A stretch of DNA of 64,000 nucleotides. Source: Croceibacterium ferulae (GTDB lineage Bacteria; Pseudomonadota; Alphaproteobacteria; Sphingomonadales; Sphingomonadaceae). This document shows, one piece after another, positions 18,423 to 27,083 of this stretch (the stretch's first letter is position 1; the number at the start of each line of letters is the position of its first letter). The position numbers were made by a program, and so were the translations under genes. A model generated the notes under the pieces. It searched no databases. It saw nothing but the letters and a program-made list of their open reading frames with translations, and was not told where the DNA came from. Location: assembly GCF_003660445.1 (NCBI RefSeq), contig NZ_QZVQ01000004.1:310001-374000 (forward strand), given 5' to 3'.

Positions 18423-18593
18423 CTAATCACGATCGAAGCTGTCGGCTGCCCTTTGGATCAGCGCAGAGTTCTGCTGTCCGACGACGTCGACCGAACTGAA
18501 TATGGCCAGCGCGATCAGTGCCGCGATCAAGGCATATTCGATCGCCGTCGCCCCTGTGCGATCGGCGCGCAACCGCCCCAGCGATTGCCTCAC
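18423..18593 (-). CDS. Second, divergent Flp-type pilin
   Basis: The segment R-T-G-A-T-A-I-E-Y-A-L-I-A-A-L-I-A-L-A-I is an unmistakable Flp processing site and helix, followed by a 24-residue tail ending D-S-F-D-R-D. The start is uncertain: a GTG at 18593 gives 56 residues with a basic leader R-Q-S-L-G-R-L-R-A-D-R, but no strong ribosome site is seen. The frame stays open upstream with no similarity. The tail differs from the first pilin, so it may be a minor pilin or a pseudopilin. Confidence 0.7.
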   Translation of the reverse strand: MRQSLGRLRADRTGATAIEYALIAALIALAIFSSVDVVGQQNSALIQRAADSFDRD

Positions 18594-18694
18594 CCGATGA
18601 AAACATGTCACGCGGCCTGGCCCTTCCTGCACCTGCACAATGCCGCCACTTGGCACGATGCAGGTAAACAACCGGTTGTGGCACGGGAGGAGTG

Positions 18695-19081
18695 ATGCAG
18701 GTGAAACAGCCGATGCTGGTGGTGGCGCTATGCCTGGAAGGTGCGGACGGCCGCCTGCTGCTGGCGCGCCGCCCCGACGGCAAGCACCATGGCGGCCTGT
18801 GGGAGTTCCCCGGCGGCAAGGTGGAGCCAGGCGAGACCCCGCGTGGCGCACTGGCGCGCGAGATTGCGGAGGAACTCGCCATCCGCATCGATCCCGCCGC
18901 GCTGGTGCCGCTCACCTTTGCGGAGGATGATCGGCTGGTCCTGTTGCTGTTCGGCGCTCTCGCGGCAGAGGGTCAGGTGACCGGGCTGGAAGGGCAGGAA
19001 TGGGGCTGGTTCACCCGCGATGCGGCCGCGCGCCTGCCCCTGGCGCCGCTGGATCGGCAAATGCTGCAGGTGCTTTCATAA
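18695..19081 (+). CDS. mutT: Nudix hydrolase, MutT-like 8-oxo-dGTP diphosphatase
   Basis: The Nudix box (G-x5-E-x7-R-E-x2-E-E) is read at G-G-K-V-E-P-G-E through R-E-I-A-E-E-L-A, directly after L-W-E-F-P. The 128-residue length and the flanking W-G-W-F order match MutT, which removes oxidised guanine nucleotides; other Nudix substrates are possible. GGGAGGA precedes adjacent GTG and ATG codons; I use the ATG at 18695. The gene stands alone between the pilins and tRNA-Arg. Confidence 0.88.
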   Translation: MQVKQPMLVVALCLEGADGRLLLARRPDGKHHGGLWEFPGGKVEPGETPRGALAREIAEELAIRIDPAALVPLTFAEDDRLVLLLFGALAAEGQVTGLEGQEWGWFTRDAAARLPLAPLDRQMLQVLS

Positions 19082-19129
19082 AACCCCTTGCCAAGCGGGA
19101 TCGGCCTGCTATTCGGCGCCCTCCCGAGG

Positions 19130-19206
19130 GCACCCGTAGCTCAGCTGGATAGAGCACCAGACTACGAATCTGGGGGCCGGAGGTTCGAATCCTTCCGGGT
19201 GCACCA
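19130..19206 (+). tRNA. tRNA-Arg(ACG)
   Basis: A 77-nt cloverleaf. The acceptor arms GCACCCG and CGGGTGC pair, the D loop contains AGCTCAGCTGGATAGAGC, the anticodon stem CCAGA/TCTGG encloses CTACGAA giving anticodon ACG, the T arm has GGTTCGAATCC, and CCA is encoded. A strong hairpin follows after 4 nt. Confidence 0.97.
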
Positions 19207-19210
19207 TTAC

Positions 19211-19244
19211 AAAGCCCGCTTCCGCATTGTCGGAAGCGGGCTTT
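19211..19244. terminator. Hairpin between tRNA-Arg and the nucleotidase gene
   Basis: A perfect 14-bp stem: AAAGCCCGCTTCCG (19211-19224) with 19231-19244, loop CATTGT. A and T runs at the ends make it suitable in both directions, closing tRNA-Arg and the convergent gene. Confidence 0.85.
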
Positions 19245-19256
19245 GTCATTTCCGGA

Positions 19257-20966
19257 TCAGCTGGCGGGCACCTGCGTGATGCGCGCCGCCGGGTCCACCG
19301 CGACTTCGGGCGCGATGAAGGCCGTCAGCGCGTCCAGGTCCACGCCGCCATGCGCGACATTGTCCCCGGCCTTCAGCACGGTGAACCCGTCCCCGCCGCT
19401 CGCCAGGAAGTTGTTCACGGTGATCCGGTAGCTGCGCGCCGGATCCACCGGCGCACCGTTCAGCGTGGCGCCCGTGATGCGCTGGCCGATCGGGCGCGCC
19501 GGATCGAAGGCGAAGGCGAAGCCGCGCGACGGGATCAGCATGGTGCCCCCGTCCTGTCCGGCGCGGAACTGCTCCTCCAGCAGCGCCAGCAGCTCCGCCC
19601 CGGTCAGCTCCAGCACCTCCAGCGTGTTGCCGAAGGGCTGCAGCGCGTAGAGCTGGCCAAAGGTGACGGAGCCATCCGCCGCCGGCTCGAATGCCGCCCG
19701 CACCCCGCCCTGGTTGATGAAGGCGATGTCGGCCCCGCCCTTGTCGGCCGGGCTGGTGGCAGCCAGCTGCGCATCGGCCACCAGGCGGGCCAGCGGGCTG
19801 TCGACCTGCTCCCCGCGCTCCAGCGAACCGGCGATCCGGCCGACCACCCGGCTGGAGACACCCCGCGTCGCGTCGGCGTAACGGGCGACCAGCGCGGCGA
19901 TGCCGGTCTGCTCCCCCGCCGCGCCGGTGACGGGCACGTTCAGCGCGTTCATGGTCCAGCGCCCCGCATCGTCGCGGGCCGCGCGGATATCGGTCACGAA
20001 CCCGCCATAGCGGCCCGCGCTGGTCAGCAGCCGCTCGCCCCCGCCGGCCATCGGCATGCGGCAGACATAGGCATTGTGCGTGTGGCCGGAGACCACCAGC
20101 GGGATCGCGGGCGTCAGCCGCTCCAGGATCGGCAGCACCGGGCCATCCAGGCCGGCGCAGTCGTCGGCCCGGAACATGCCTTCCACCGTGGCGCCCTGGT
20201 GCAGCAGCAGGACGACCAGATCCGCGCCATCGGCCTGCAGCCTGGCCGCCAGCCGGTTGGCCGTCTCCGCCTCGTCCGCGAAATGCCAGCCGACGGTGCC
20301 GGCGGGGGAGGAGACCTGCGCCGTCTCCTTCAGGGTCATGCCGATGAAGCCCACCGTGACATCGCCGAACCGGCGCATCGCCGTGCCGGGGAACAGCGTG
20401 TTGCCGTCATCGTCCAGCACATTGGCGGCCAGGTACTGGAAGGATGCGCCGGTGAAAGGCTCCAGCGCACAGGGCTGCTTGGGCGTGTTCTGCTCGCAGC
20501 CCCCCTGCTGCAGGCGCGTCAGCTCGGCCGTGCCGCGATCGAATTCGTGATTGCCGACCGCCGCCAGTTCCAGCCCCATCTGGCTGAGCGCGGCGATGCT
20601 CGGCTCGTCCAGGTAATAGGAGGAGACCAGCGGGCTGGCGCTGATCAGGTCACCCGCCGCCACGGTCACCGTGTGCGGCTGGCCCGCGCGCATGCTGGCC
20701 AGCTGCGCGCCCAGACGCGCCGCGCCGCCCAGCACCGCGCTCTGCTGGCCGCCCGGGACGTTGGCCGGCGTCCCGTACCAGGTGGTCGGCTGCGCGGGCA
20801 CCTCCAGATTGCCGTGGAAGTCGTTGAGACCCAAAATCTGCAGCGTCGCCGCCGCCTGCCGGCCGCGGGATGCGGAGGGGGCGGTGGCGGGCAGGGTGGC
20901 GCAGGCGCCCAACGCCAGCAGCAGGGAGGGCGTCAGCAGCAGGCGGGGGGCAAGGGGGCGGAACAT
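19257..20966 (-). CDS. UshA-like 5'-nucleotidase/metallophosphatase lipoprotein
   Basis: A 569-residue lipoprotein (L-G-A-C at about 20-23). The N-terminal calcineurin-type metallophosphatase domain has LNDFHGNLE, GDLISASP, VGNHEFDRG, L-L-L-H-Q-G and GHTHNAYVC, all metal or phosphate ligands. The C-terminal nucleotidase domain shows I-A-F-I-N-Q-G-G-V-R-A, T-F-G-Q-L-Y-A-L-Q-P-F-G-N and G-G-D-G-F. UshA-type enzymes release phosphate from extracellular nucleotides. It follows a TonB-dependent receptor gene on the same strand, separated by a strong terminator, so it may have its own promoter. Confidence 0.92.
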   Translation of the reverse strand: MFRPLAPRLLLTPSLLLALGACATLPATAPSASRGRQAAATLQILGLNDFHGNLEVPAQPTTWYGTPANVPGGQQSAVLGGAARLGAQLASMRAGQPHTVTVAAGDLISASPLVSSYYLDEPSIAALSQMGLELAAVGNHEFDRGTAELTRLQQGGCEQNTPKQPCALEPFTGASFQYLAANVLDDDGNTLFPGTAMRRFGDVTVGFIGMTLKETAQVSSPAGTVGWHFADEAETANRLAARLQADGADLVVLLLHQGATVEGMFRADDCAGLDGPVLPILERLTPAIPLVVSGHTHNAYVCRMPMAGGGERLLTSAGRYGGFVTDIRAARDDAGRWTMNALNVPVTGAAGEQTGIAALVARYADATRGVSSRVVGRIAGSLERGEQVDSPLARLVADAQLAATSPADKGGADIAFINQGGVRAAFEPAADGSVTFGQLYALQPFGNTLEVLELTGAELLALLEEQFRAGQDGGTMLIPSRGFAFAFDPARPIGQRITGATLNGAPVDPARSYRITVNNFLASGGDGFTVLKAGDNVAHGGVDLDALTAFIAPEVAVDPAARITQVPAS

Positions 20967-21001
20967 GGGGGAACTCCTGAAGAAACCTGCCGCAGCCCAA
21001 A

Positions 21002-21036
21002 CAAAAACGGGGAGGCGCCGCTAGACGCCTCCCCGC
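21002..21036 (-). terminator. Rho-independent terminator of the TonB-dependent receptor gene
   Basis: On the minus strand a perfect 10-bp stem (CGGGGAGGCG / CGCCTCCCCG; 21008-21017 with 21026-21035) with an 8-nt loop is followed by TTTTTGTTT. It lies between the receptor stop and the nucleotidase start. Confidence 0.9.
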
Positions 21037-21068
21037 AAATGTTGGCCCGGCCACAAGGCCGTGCGCGA

Positions 21069-23609
21069 TCAGAACGCGGCGGTGAGGGACACCGAGAAGG
21101 TCCGCGGTGCGCCGATCTGGACGTTGGGAACGCTGCCGGGGGTGCCGGTGACCACGCCATTGCCCAGCACGTTGCCCTGGTTCAGGCCGGCCGTGTAGGT
21201 GCCGGCATACAGCTCGTCGAACAGGTTGTAGACGTTCAGCTGCACGAAGGTGCGGTCGTTCAGGCCGGCCCACTCCATGTTGATGCGGGCGTCCAGGTTC
21301 ACCAGCCAGTAGGCCGGGGTCGAAGCACCGAAGACCTCCACCGGGGCACCTGCCGTGCCGGCGAAGACCGGCAGGTTGGTGTCGTAGATGTACCGGCCGC
21401 CGGTCCGCTTGGCGGTGGCACCCAGATCCACGGGGCCGAGCGACGCACGGGCCTGCGCACCATAGCTGTAGGTCGGCGCGCCCGATTCCCGCTTGCCCGC
21501 GGTGGCGATGAAGATCGGATTGCCGGCCGCATTCGTGCCGCTCTGCACGTCGTCCTTGATCTCGGACTTCAGGTACGAACCGAACAGGCCGATGAACAGC
21601 TCGGGGATCGGCGTGACGTTGATGCTGCCGTCGATGCCGTACTTCTCCACATCGCCCAGGTTACGATAGACGTTGCGGTCGGTCTCCGGATCGTAGGCCG
21701 AAGCCAGGCGGTTGGCATACTTGGTGTACCAGCCCACCGCCATCGCCTGCACCATGCCGGTGGTGTACCGCACGCCCAGGTCGAAATTGTCGGTGGTTTC
21801 CGGGGCCGGGTTCGCCGGGCCGGCATCCGGCGCGAAGAAGAACGAGTTGTACAGCGCGTCCGTGCCGGGGACCTGCAGGCCCTTGGAGTAGTTGAAGAAC
21901 ACCTGCATCGGATCGGTCAGGTCGAAGGTGAAGCCGGCGCTCGGCAGCACCTTGTTGTAGTCCAGCTTGCGCGTCTGCGGACCCTGCACCGTCGGGTTGG
22001 CCGCGGCATAGGCCGCGTTGGCCGCTTCGGTGGCGTAGCAGTTCACGAAACCGCTATCGCTGGTGGTGAAGCAGTTGTTCTGCAGGTCGCGCTTGAAGAA
22101 CGGCGCGCGCAGGCCGGCGACCACGTTGAAGCGGCCCTCGGCGAAGCTGCCGCGATATTCGCCGGAGAACTGGTGCAGGATCGCCTTGCTCTCGCGATCG
22201 CGCTTCTGCAGCACGTTGCCGTCACGGTCCGTCAGCGGATTGTCATAGGCCGGCATGGTGCTCATCGGCTCGCCATTGCCATAGACCATGCCCGCTTCGC
22301 CGGTCTGGCGGTGATCGCCATAATCCAGCGTGTAGGCCAGACGCACCGTGTGATCCGGCGTGATGTCGTAGATCAGGTTGCTGATCACGCCATACCGGTT
22401 GGTGCGGGTCTGGCTGGGCTGGATCACGGTCACGCGGTCCAGGATGTCGCCGTCGCCGTTCAGGTCGCGACCGAAGAAGAACGAACCGCCGATATTGCCG
22501 GTCAGGCCCAGGGCGCCGATGCCTTCATTCGCGGAGGTGGTGCCGCCGCCATTGGCGCGGGTCCACTGGAAGCTCGGCTCAACCGTCAGCACCAGCTGGT
22601 CGGTCAGCGTGAAGCGGCCGACAGCGCGGACGTTGCCCGTCTTGGACGGGTTGTAGCGGCGGTCGAACTCGGTGCCGCAGACATTCGGCGAATCGACCTG
22701 GCCCGGGCGGGCCGTCAGGTTGACGGCGCACGGGGCGCTGATGTCATAGGTCGCTTCATCGCGGTTCAGCGGGAAGCGGTTGGCGGAACCGGGGCCGACG
22801 ATCCGGCCATTGGTCGTGTCGGTGCGCAGCGGAACCGAACCGAAGAAGTTGTTGCGGTTCTCGTTGTAGTGCGCGGCAATCCAGACATAGTCGTCACCTG
22901 CCAGCGGCTGGTACAGCTTGCCGTTGAACTGCGTCTTGTCGACCACGCCGTAATTGTTGATCGGGTTGTTGTAGTCCTGCTTGCTGGCAGAGATGAAAGC
23001 ACGCAGGCCGCTGCTGGTCAGCGCGCCGGTGTCGAACATGCCGAAGATACGGAACATGTCGAAATCGCCGGCGGAGACGGAGAACAGGGCGCCCATGTCT
23101 TCGCTCGGGGTGCGGCTCTGATAGTTGACGGTCGAGCCGCTGGCCGCGGCCGTCGGGCTGTCGATGTCCGTCGAACCCAGGTTCACATTGACGTTGTCGA
23201 TGATCTCGGGATCGAGCTGCTGGTTGGAATAGATGGCGTAGTTGCCGGTGTCGTTCAGCGGCAGGCCGTCAAAGGTCAGGCTGATACGGTCGGCGGAAAA
23301 GCCGCGGATCGACAGCTGGCCGCCGCCGGAACCGTAAGCGTCGTTGTTGGTGAAGGTGACGCCCGGGATGATGTTGATCGAATCCAGGACCGTCTGGCCG
23401 GGGCCGTTACGCTCCAGCTGCTCCTGCGTCAGCACCTGCTTGGCGCGGGGTGTGTTGGGCAGCAGGATGCCTTCGACATCGCGGGTGACGGAGCCGCTGA
23501 CGATGATCGCATCGCCCTCCAGCTCGCTGGAGGCTGCGGACTGCGCCAGGGCGGTGCCGGGAATGGCAAGCGCCAGGATGGAGCAGCCGCCGAAAAGGAT
23601 GTTCTTCAT
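21069..23609 (-). CDS. TonB-dependent outer-membrane receptor
   Basis: An 846-residue receptor. Signal peptide ends A-L-A-Q; a plug domain follows with G-Q-L-S-I-R-G-F, L-T-F-D-G-L-P-L-N-D and G-S-T-V-N-Y, then a 22-strand-type beta-barrel ending in T-F-S-V-S-L-T-A-A-F with a terminal phenylalanine. The ATG at 23609 is used because the signal peptide begins there; an upstream in-frame ATG lacks support. It imports a large or scarce solute using TonB energy. The adjacent nucleotidase gene hints at nucleotides or organic phosphate, but the ligand is not readable. Confidence 0.94.
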   Translation of the reverse strand: MKNILFGGCSILALAIPGTALAQSAASSELEGDAIIVSGSVTRDVEGILLPNTPRAKQVLTQEQLERNGPGQTVLDSINIIPGVTFTNNDAYGSGGGQLSIRGFSADRISLTFDGLPLNDTGNYAIYSNQQLDPEIIDNVNVNLGSTDIDSPTAAASGSTVNYQSRTPSEDMGALFSVSAGDFDMFRIFGMFDTGALTSSGLRAFISASKQDYNNPINNYGVVDKTQFNGKLYQPLAGDDYVWIAAHYNENRNNFFGSVPLRTDTTNGRIVGPGSANRFPLNRDEATYDISAPCAVNLTARPGQVDSPNVCGTEFDRRYNPSKTGNVRAVGRFTLTDQLVLTVEPSFQWTRANGGGTTSANEGIGALGLTGNIGGSFFFGRDLNGDGDILDRVTVIQPSQTRTNRYGVISNLIYDITPDHTVRLAYTLDYGDHRQTGEAGMVYGNGEPMSTMPAYDNPLTDRDGNVLQKRDRESKAILHQFSGEYRGSFAEGRFNVVAGLRAPFFKRDLQNNCFTTSDSGFVNCYATEAANAAYAAANPTVQGPQTRKLDYNKVLPSAGFTFDLTDPMQVFFNYSKGLQVPGTDALYNSFFFAPDAGPANPAPETTDNFDLGVRYTTGMVQAMAVGWYTKYANRLASAYDPETDRNVYRNLGDVEKYGIDGSINVTPIPELFIGLFGSYLKSEIKDDVQSGTNAAGNPIFIATAGKRESGAPTYSYGAQARASLGPVDLGATAKRTGGRYIYDTNLPVFAGTAGAPVEVFGASTPAYWLVNLDARINMEWAGLNDRTFVQLNVYNLFDELYAGTYTAGLNQGNVLGNGVVTGTPGSVPNVQIGAPRTFSVSLTAAF

Positions 23610-23871
23610 TGCAGTGGTTCCTGCCTGCGATGGTGATGGAATGTCGGCTGGGCGCATCACGTGGACCCGTCCACGAGCCGCCCTTGCGACCGCCTAGATA
23701 CATAGAATGTTACAACTACGCGACATGCTTCGCATGTGCCGCATGGCGTGTCCTTCCAGCCACAACGCGCCAAGTTGTTGAATTTGCTAGATCTGCATAA
23801 AAATCTTGGTCTTTCGGGAACAATTCGGGACTGACTTCATCGCTGCACTGCGGCATCGGCGCAACACATGG

Positions 23872-23900
23872 TTGCAATGCAAACGAGGCGCTTTTTACAG
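23872..23900 (+). promoter_or_regulatory. Candidate promoter of the SRP RNA gene
   Basis: TTGCAA (23872-23877), a 17-nt spacer and TTACAG (23895-23900) are followed by 10-15 nt to the predicted RNA 5' end. The -10 match is only fair. Confidence 0.35.
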
Positions 23901-23912
23901 CCGCTCCCTTGA

Positions 23913-24029
23913 TCCGGCGGGCCCGTGGCTGCATAAGGGTTGCGGGAGTCGGGTGGACGTTCGCGTCCGCCAACTTGGTCAGGTCCGGAAGGAAGCAGCC
24001 ACAACGGATGGCAGCGGGTCGCCCGGCTC
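23913..24029 (+). ncRNA. ffs: Signal recognition particle RNA, small bacterial type
   Basis: Contains the invariant SRP domain IV core GGTCAGGTCCGGAAGGAAGC followed by AGCC, with the preceding GTGGACGTTCGCGTCCGCC stem. The 5' arm near 23914 and the 3' arm GGGTCGCCCGG pair to close the rod. The RNA binds Ffh and targets membrane proteins to the translocon. Location before dnaX is known from other bacteria. The exact ends are estimated from pairing. Bases 23610-23870 upstream hold no gene I can support. Confidence 0.93.
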
Positions 24030-24156
24030 CTATTTCACGCAGCATCGCTGTCCTACACGCAGCCGCTCTGCCATGGCGTGGCGGTGACCATACCCTGCCG
24101 CGCCACTCTCCCATCCTTGCCCCTCTGCCCAGCGGCCGCCTTCGCTGCACAGCCTG

Positions 24157-24411
24157 TCACCTTGGGCGCTGCACCTGTCTCCCCGCAGCGGCATCCATTG
24201 TTACCTTGCGGCCGGAAGCGTCACCTTGCCGGGCGGCTGGCGTCGCGCGGCGATCGGCCGCGTCACCTTGGGGGGCTGCTCCCCGTCACCTTGCCGCCAC
24301 GCCCGTCGCTTTGCATGGCGGCACCGGCACCTTGCGCCGTCACCTTGGCGGGAAAGGGCGCCACCTTTGGCCACCACTGGCAACGCAGCACAGTGTCACC
24401 CTGTCACCCCC
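24157..24411. repeat. Array of about eleven GTCACCTTG-like motifs upstream of dnaX
   Basis: In the gap between ffs and dnaX the 9-mer GTCACCTTG or a 1-3-base variant starts at 24157, 24201, 24221, 24263, 24286, 24306, 24327, 24340, 24359, 24395 and 24403. Five copies are exact. Most spacings are near 20-23 nt or twice that, i.e. about two helical turns, while the intervening bases differ. It codes for nothing convincing in any frame. It may be a decayed minisatellite or a set of protein-binding sites. Confidence 0.6.
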
Positions 24412-24445
24412 ATCGGTTCACAGCGGCGCCCGGGCTGACTAGAGT

Positions 24446-26263
24446 GTGGTCGTGAACGATTCAGCAGACATGTTCGGCGAACAGGCATCCGATTCGTCCC
24501 GGGCCGACCAGCCCTCCGCCACCGAGCTGGAGGCGGCGGGGCAGGCTGCCATGTTCGGCAATCCCGCGCCGCCTGCGGTTGCGGCGCCGGAGCCCGCCGC
24601 GCCGGCCCCGCCTCCCGCCGACGGGCAACCCTACCGCGTGCTGGCGCGCAAGTACCGCCCGCAGACCTTCAGCCAGCTGATCGGGCAGGAACCGATGGTT
24701 CGCACGCTGGCCAATGCGATCGCCCGCGGCCGGCTGGCGCATGCCTTCCTGATGACCGGCGTGCGCGGGGTGGGCAAGACCAGCACGGCCCGGCTGATCG
24801 CCAAGGCGCTCAACTGCATCGGGCCGGACGGGCAGGGCGGCCCGACCATCGATCCCTGTGGGGTGTGCGAGCCGTGCCGGGCCATCGCGGAAGGCCGCCA
24901 TATCGACGTGATCGAGATGGACGCCGCCAGTCATACGGGCGTCAACGATGTGCGCGAGATCATCGAGGCGGTGCGCTACGCCGCGGTCAGCGCCCGCTAC
25001 AAGATCTACATCATCGACGAGGTCCACATGCTGTCGAACAGCGCGTTCAACGCGCTGCTCAAGACGCTGGAGGAGCCGCCGGCGCACGTGAAATTCCTGT
25101 TCGCCACCACGGAGGTGGACAAGCTGCCGGTGACGGTGCTCAGCCGCACGCAGCGCTTCGACCTGCGCCGCATCCCCGCCGCCACCCTGCGCGAACATTT
25201 CGCCTCCATCTGCCGGCAGGAAGGCGTGGAGGCGGAGGACGAGGCGCTGGGCATGGTCGCCGCCGCGGCCGAGGGTTCGGTGCGCGACGGACTGTCGATC
25301 CTGGACCAGGCGATCGCTCATGCCGATAGCGACACCGGCGGCGTGGTGACGGAAGAACGGGTCCGCGACATGCTGGGCCTGGCGGACAAGAGCGCCCGCC
25401 GCCGCCTGTTCACGGCCCTGCTGGGCGGCGATGCCGGCGCCATGCTGGACGAGGTGGAGCGGCAATATGCGCTGGGGGTCGATCCGCTGGCGCTGGTCCG
25501 CTCGCTGATGGACCTGACGCACCAGGTCGCGGTGACGCAGGTCGGCGGCGGCACCAGCAACGCGCCCACGCTGGAAGAGCGCGCCGATGTGGAAGGGTGG
25601 GCCGCGCGCCTTTCCGCCGGGCAGGTGCATCGGTTGTGGCAGCTGCTGCTGAAGGGGCATGACGAGGTGCGCACCGCGCCCGACCCGCTCGCCAGCGCGC
25701 AGATGGCGCTGCTGCGGGTGACCCATGCGGCCGATCTGCCCGATCCCGGCACGCTGGCCAGCCAGCTGAACGAGATGCTGGCCCGCGCGCCTGCGCCTGC
25801 GCCGGCGGTCGCTCCTGACTCTTCGCCGACCGGTGGGGAGAGCGCCCCTGCCGCGCAGGCGGAGGTGGCGGCTCCTTCCATCGACTGGTCGGCGTTGTGC
25901 GACCAGGTGGAGGATCGCGGCCGGCTGCGGGTGGCGCATCTGATGCGCGACTGGTTGCGGGTCGTGGAACTGGCGCCGGGCCGGCTGGTCTATCAGCTGG
26001 TGCCCGGCATGGGCGAGGATCCTGTCGCCGATCTGCGCGAAGCGCTGCGGGAAGCGACCGGCATCAAATGGCAGGTGGAGCGCGGCGATGGCGAGGGCGC
26101 GCCCTCCCTGCGCGAGGAGGCCGAGGCGCTGAAGCAGGCGGATCGCGACCGGGTGCTGGCCGATCCGCTGGTGCAGGCGGCCTTTGCCGCCTTTCCGGGT
26201 GCGGAACTGATCGAAGATGAACGCGCGCCCACCGGCGCCGCAAGACGGAGCGAAGCACGATGA
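24446..26263 (+). CDS. dnaX: DNA polymerase III subunit gamma/tau
   Basis: The 605-residue clamp-loader ATPase has L-A-R-K-Y-R-P-Q-T-F-S-Q-L-I-G-Q, Walker A GVRGVGKTST (near 107), the zinc module C-G-V-C-E-P-C, the D-E-V-H box and SRTQRFDLRR sensor, then a proline/alanine linker and tau C-terminal region. It loads the beta clamp and bridges polymerase cores. GTG codons at 24446 and 24452 are possible starts; about 60 residues of low-complexity sequence precede the ATPase domain, longer than in E. coli. The stop overlaps ybaB as ATGA. Confidence 0.96.
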   Translation: MVVNDSADMFGEQASDSSRADQPSATELEAAGQAAMFGNPAPPAVAAPEPAAPAPPPADGQPYRVLARKYRPQTFSQLIGQEPMVRTLANAIARGRLAHAFLMTGVRGVGKTSTARLIAKALNCIGPDGQGGPTIDPCGVCEPCRAIAEGRHIDVIEMDAASHTGVNDVREIIEAVRYAAVSARYKIYIIDEVHMLSNSAFNALLKTLEEPPAHVKFLFATTEVDKLPVTVLSRTQRFDLRRIPAATLREHFASICRQEGVEAEDEALGMVAAAAEGSVRDGLSILDQAIAHADSDTGGVVTEERVRDMLGLADKSARRRLFTALLGGDAGAMLDEVERQYALGVDPLALVRSLMDLTHQVAVTQVGGGTSNAPTLEERADVEGWAARLSAGQVHRLWQLLLKGHDEVRTAPDPLASAQMALLRVTHAADLPDPGTLASQLNEMLARAPAPAPAVAPDSSPTGGESAPAAQAEVAAPSIDWSALCDQVEDRGRLRVAHLMRDWLRVVELAPGRLVYQLVPGMGEDPVADLREALREATGIKWQVERGDGEGAPSLREEAEALKQADRDRVLADPLVQAAFAAFPGAELIEDERAPTGAARRSEAR

Positions 26264-26601
26264 AGTCGATGGAAGAGATGATGCAGGCGGCGCAAGCCGC
26301 GGCCGAGACCATCCAGAAGCAGATGAACGAGGCGCAGGCCAAGCTCGACACGATCGAGGTCGAAGGCACTGCGGGCGGCGGGCTGGTGAAGATCCGCTGC
26401 ACCGCCAAGGGCCGCATCCTGGGCGTGGCGATCGACGACAGCCTGATCGTGCCGGAAGACAAGCAGATGCTGGAAGACCTGATCACCGCCGCGTTCAACG
26501 ATGCGCGGGGCAAGGCAGACCAGGCCGCCGGCAAGGAAATGCAGGCGGCCCAGTCCGGCATGGGGCTGCCGCCGGGCCTGAACATTCCCGGCTTCAGCTG
26601 A
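26260..26601 (+). CDS. ybaB: YbaB/EbfC nucleoid-associated protein
   Basis: A 113-residue protein with the family pattern: an N-terminal helix rich in M, A and Q (M-K-S-M-E-E-M-M-Q-A-A), a beta sheet with G-T-A-G-G-G-L-V-K and C-T-A-K-G-R, D-K-Q-M-L-E-D-L-I, and a glycine/proline C-terminus P-P-G-L-N-I-P-G-F. It binds DNA as a dimer. It is coupled to dnaX by a 4-nt overlap; dnaX-ybaB is conserved, normally with recR next, but recR is not here. Confidence 0.94.
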   Translation: MKSMEEMMQAAQAAAETIQKQMNEAQAKLDTIEVEGTAGGGLVKIRCTAKGRILGVAIDDSLIVPEDKQMLEDLITAAFNDARGKADQAAGKEMQAAQSGMGLPPGLNIPGFS

Positions 26602-26611
26602 GATCGACCGG

Positions 26612-26992
26612 CTAGGGCCGCCGCGACGTCGGACGAGGGGCCAGTTGGTCCAGCGCGTCGGCATTGTCGCGGCCCCAGCCATAGAGCAGTTCGACCGGCT
26701 CGACGAAGCGGCGGCCCAACTCCGTCAGCCGGTACTCGACGGCGGGCGGCATGGTGCTCTGCACATCGCGGTCAACCAGCCCGCTGCTCTCCATATCGCG
26801 CAGGGTCTGGGTCAGCATCTTCTTGGAGATGCCGGGCAGGCTGCGCAGCAGCACGCCCGTCCGGGCGCCGCCATCGTGCCGCGCATGGAGGGTGTGCAGC
26901 ACCATGCTGGTCCACTTCGTCGCGAACAGCTCCAGCACACGGCGCGGCGCGCAATCCTCGCGCCATTCCTCATCGGCGCTTCCGGGATCCAT
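26612..26992 (-). CDS. HxlR-family transcriptional regulator
   Basis: 126 residues with a winged helix: W-R-E-D-C-A-P-R-R-V-L-E-L-F-A-T-K-W near the start carries the HxlR cysteine, then T-G-V-L-L-R-S-L-P-G-I-S-K-K-M-L-T-Q-T-L recognition region, and V-E-Y-R-L-T-E-L-G-R-R as the wing. AGGAGGT precedes the ATG. It is divergent from the reductase gene with 91 nt between starts, so control of that gene and itself from the shared region is likely. The inducer is unknown; HxlR proteins often respond to electrophiles through cysteine. Confidence 0.9.
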   Translation of the reverse strand: MDPGSADEEWREDCAPRRVLELFATKWTSMVLHTLHARHDGGARTGVLLRSLPGISKKMLTQTLRDMESSGLVDRDVQSTMPPAVEYRLTELGRRFVEPVELLYGWGRDNADALDQLAPRPTSRRP

Positions 26993-27083
26993 GTGGTTAC
27001 CTCCTGGTGCCTGGGGCGGTCCTTGGTGCCGTCTAGAAGGCGGGTCCGGTCCTGCCTAGCTTTGTCCTGAAAAGGAGATCGAA

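Noticed and set aside
19227-23636. A very long plus-strand open frame (1469 codons)
   Set aside because: It is the antisense of the nucleotidase and TonB-dependent receptor genes, both with clear motifs; open antisense frames are common at this GC content.
23640-23740. PhoB-type box upstream of the TonB-dependent receptor
   Set aside because: A TTGTAACATTCTATGTAT-like stretch on the minus strand is only weakly similar to a Pho box; not enough to annotate.
24157-24411. CRISPR array
   Set aside because: Repeats are only 9 nt, degenerate and irregularly spaced, with no cas genes nearby.
23806-24455. Short plus-strand frames between the receptor and dnaX
   Set aside because: They run across the SRP RNA and the motif array in several frames without similarity or ribosome sites.
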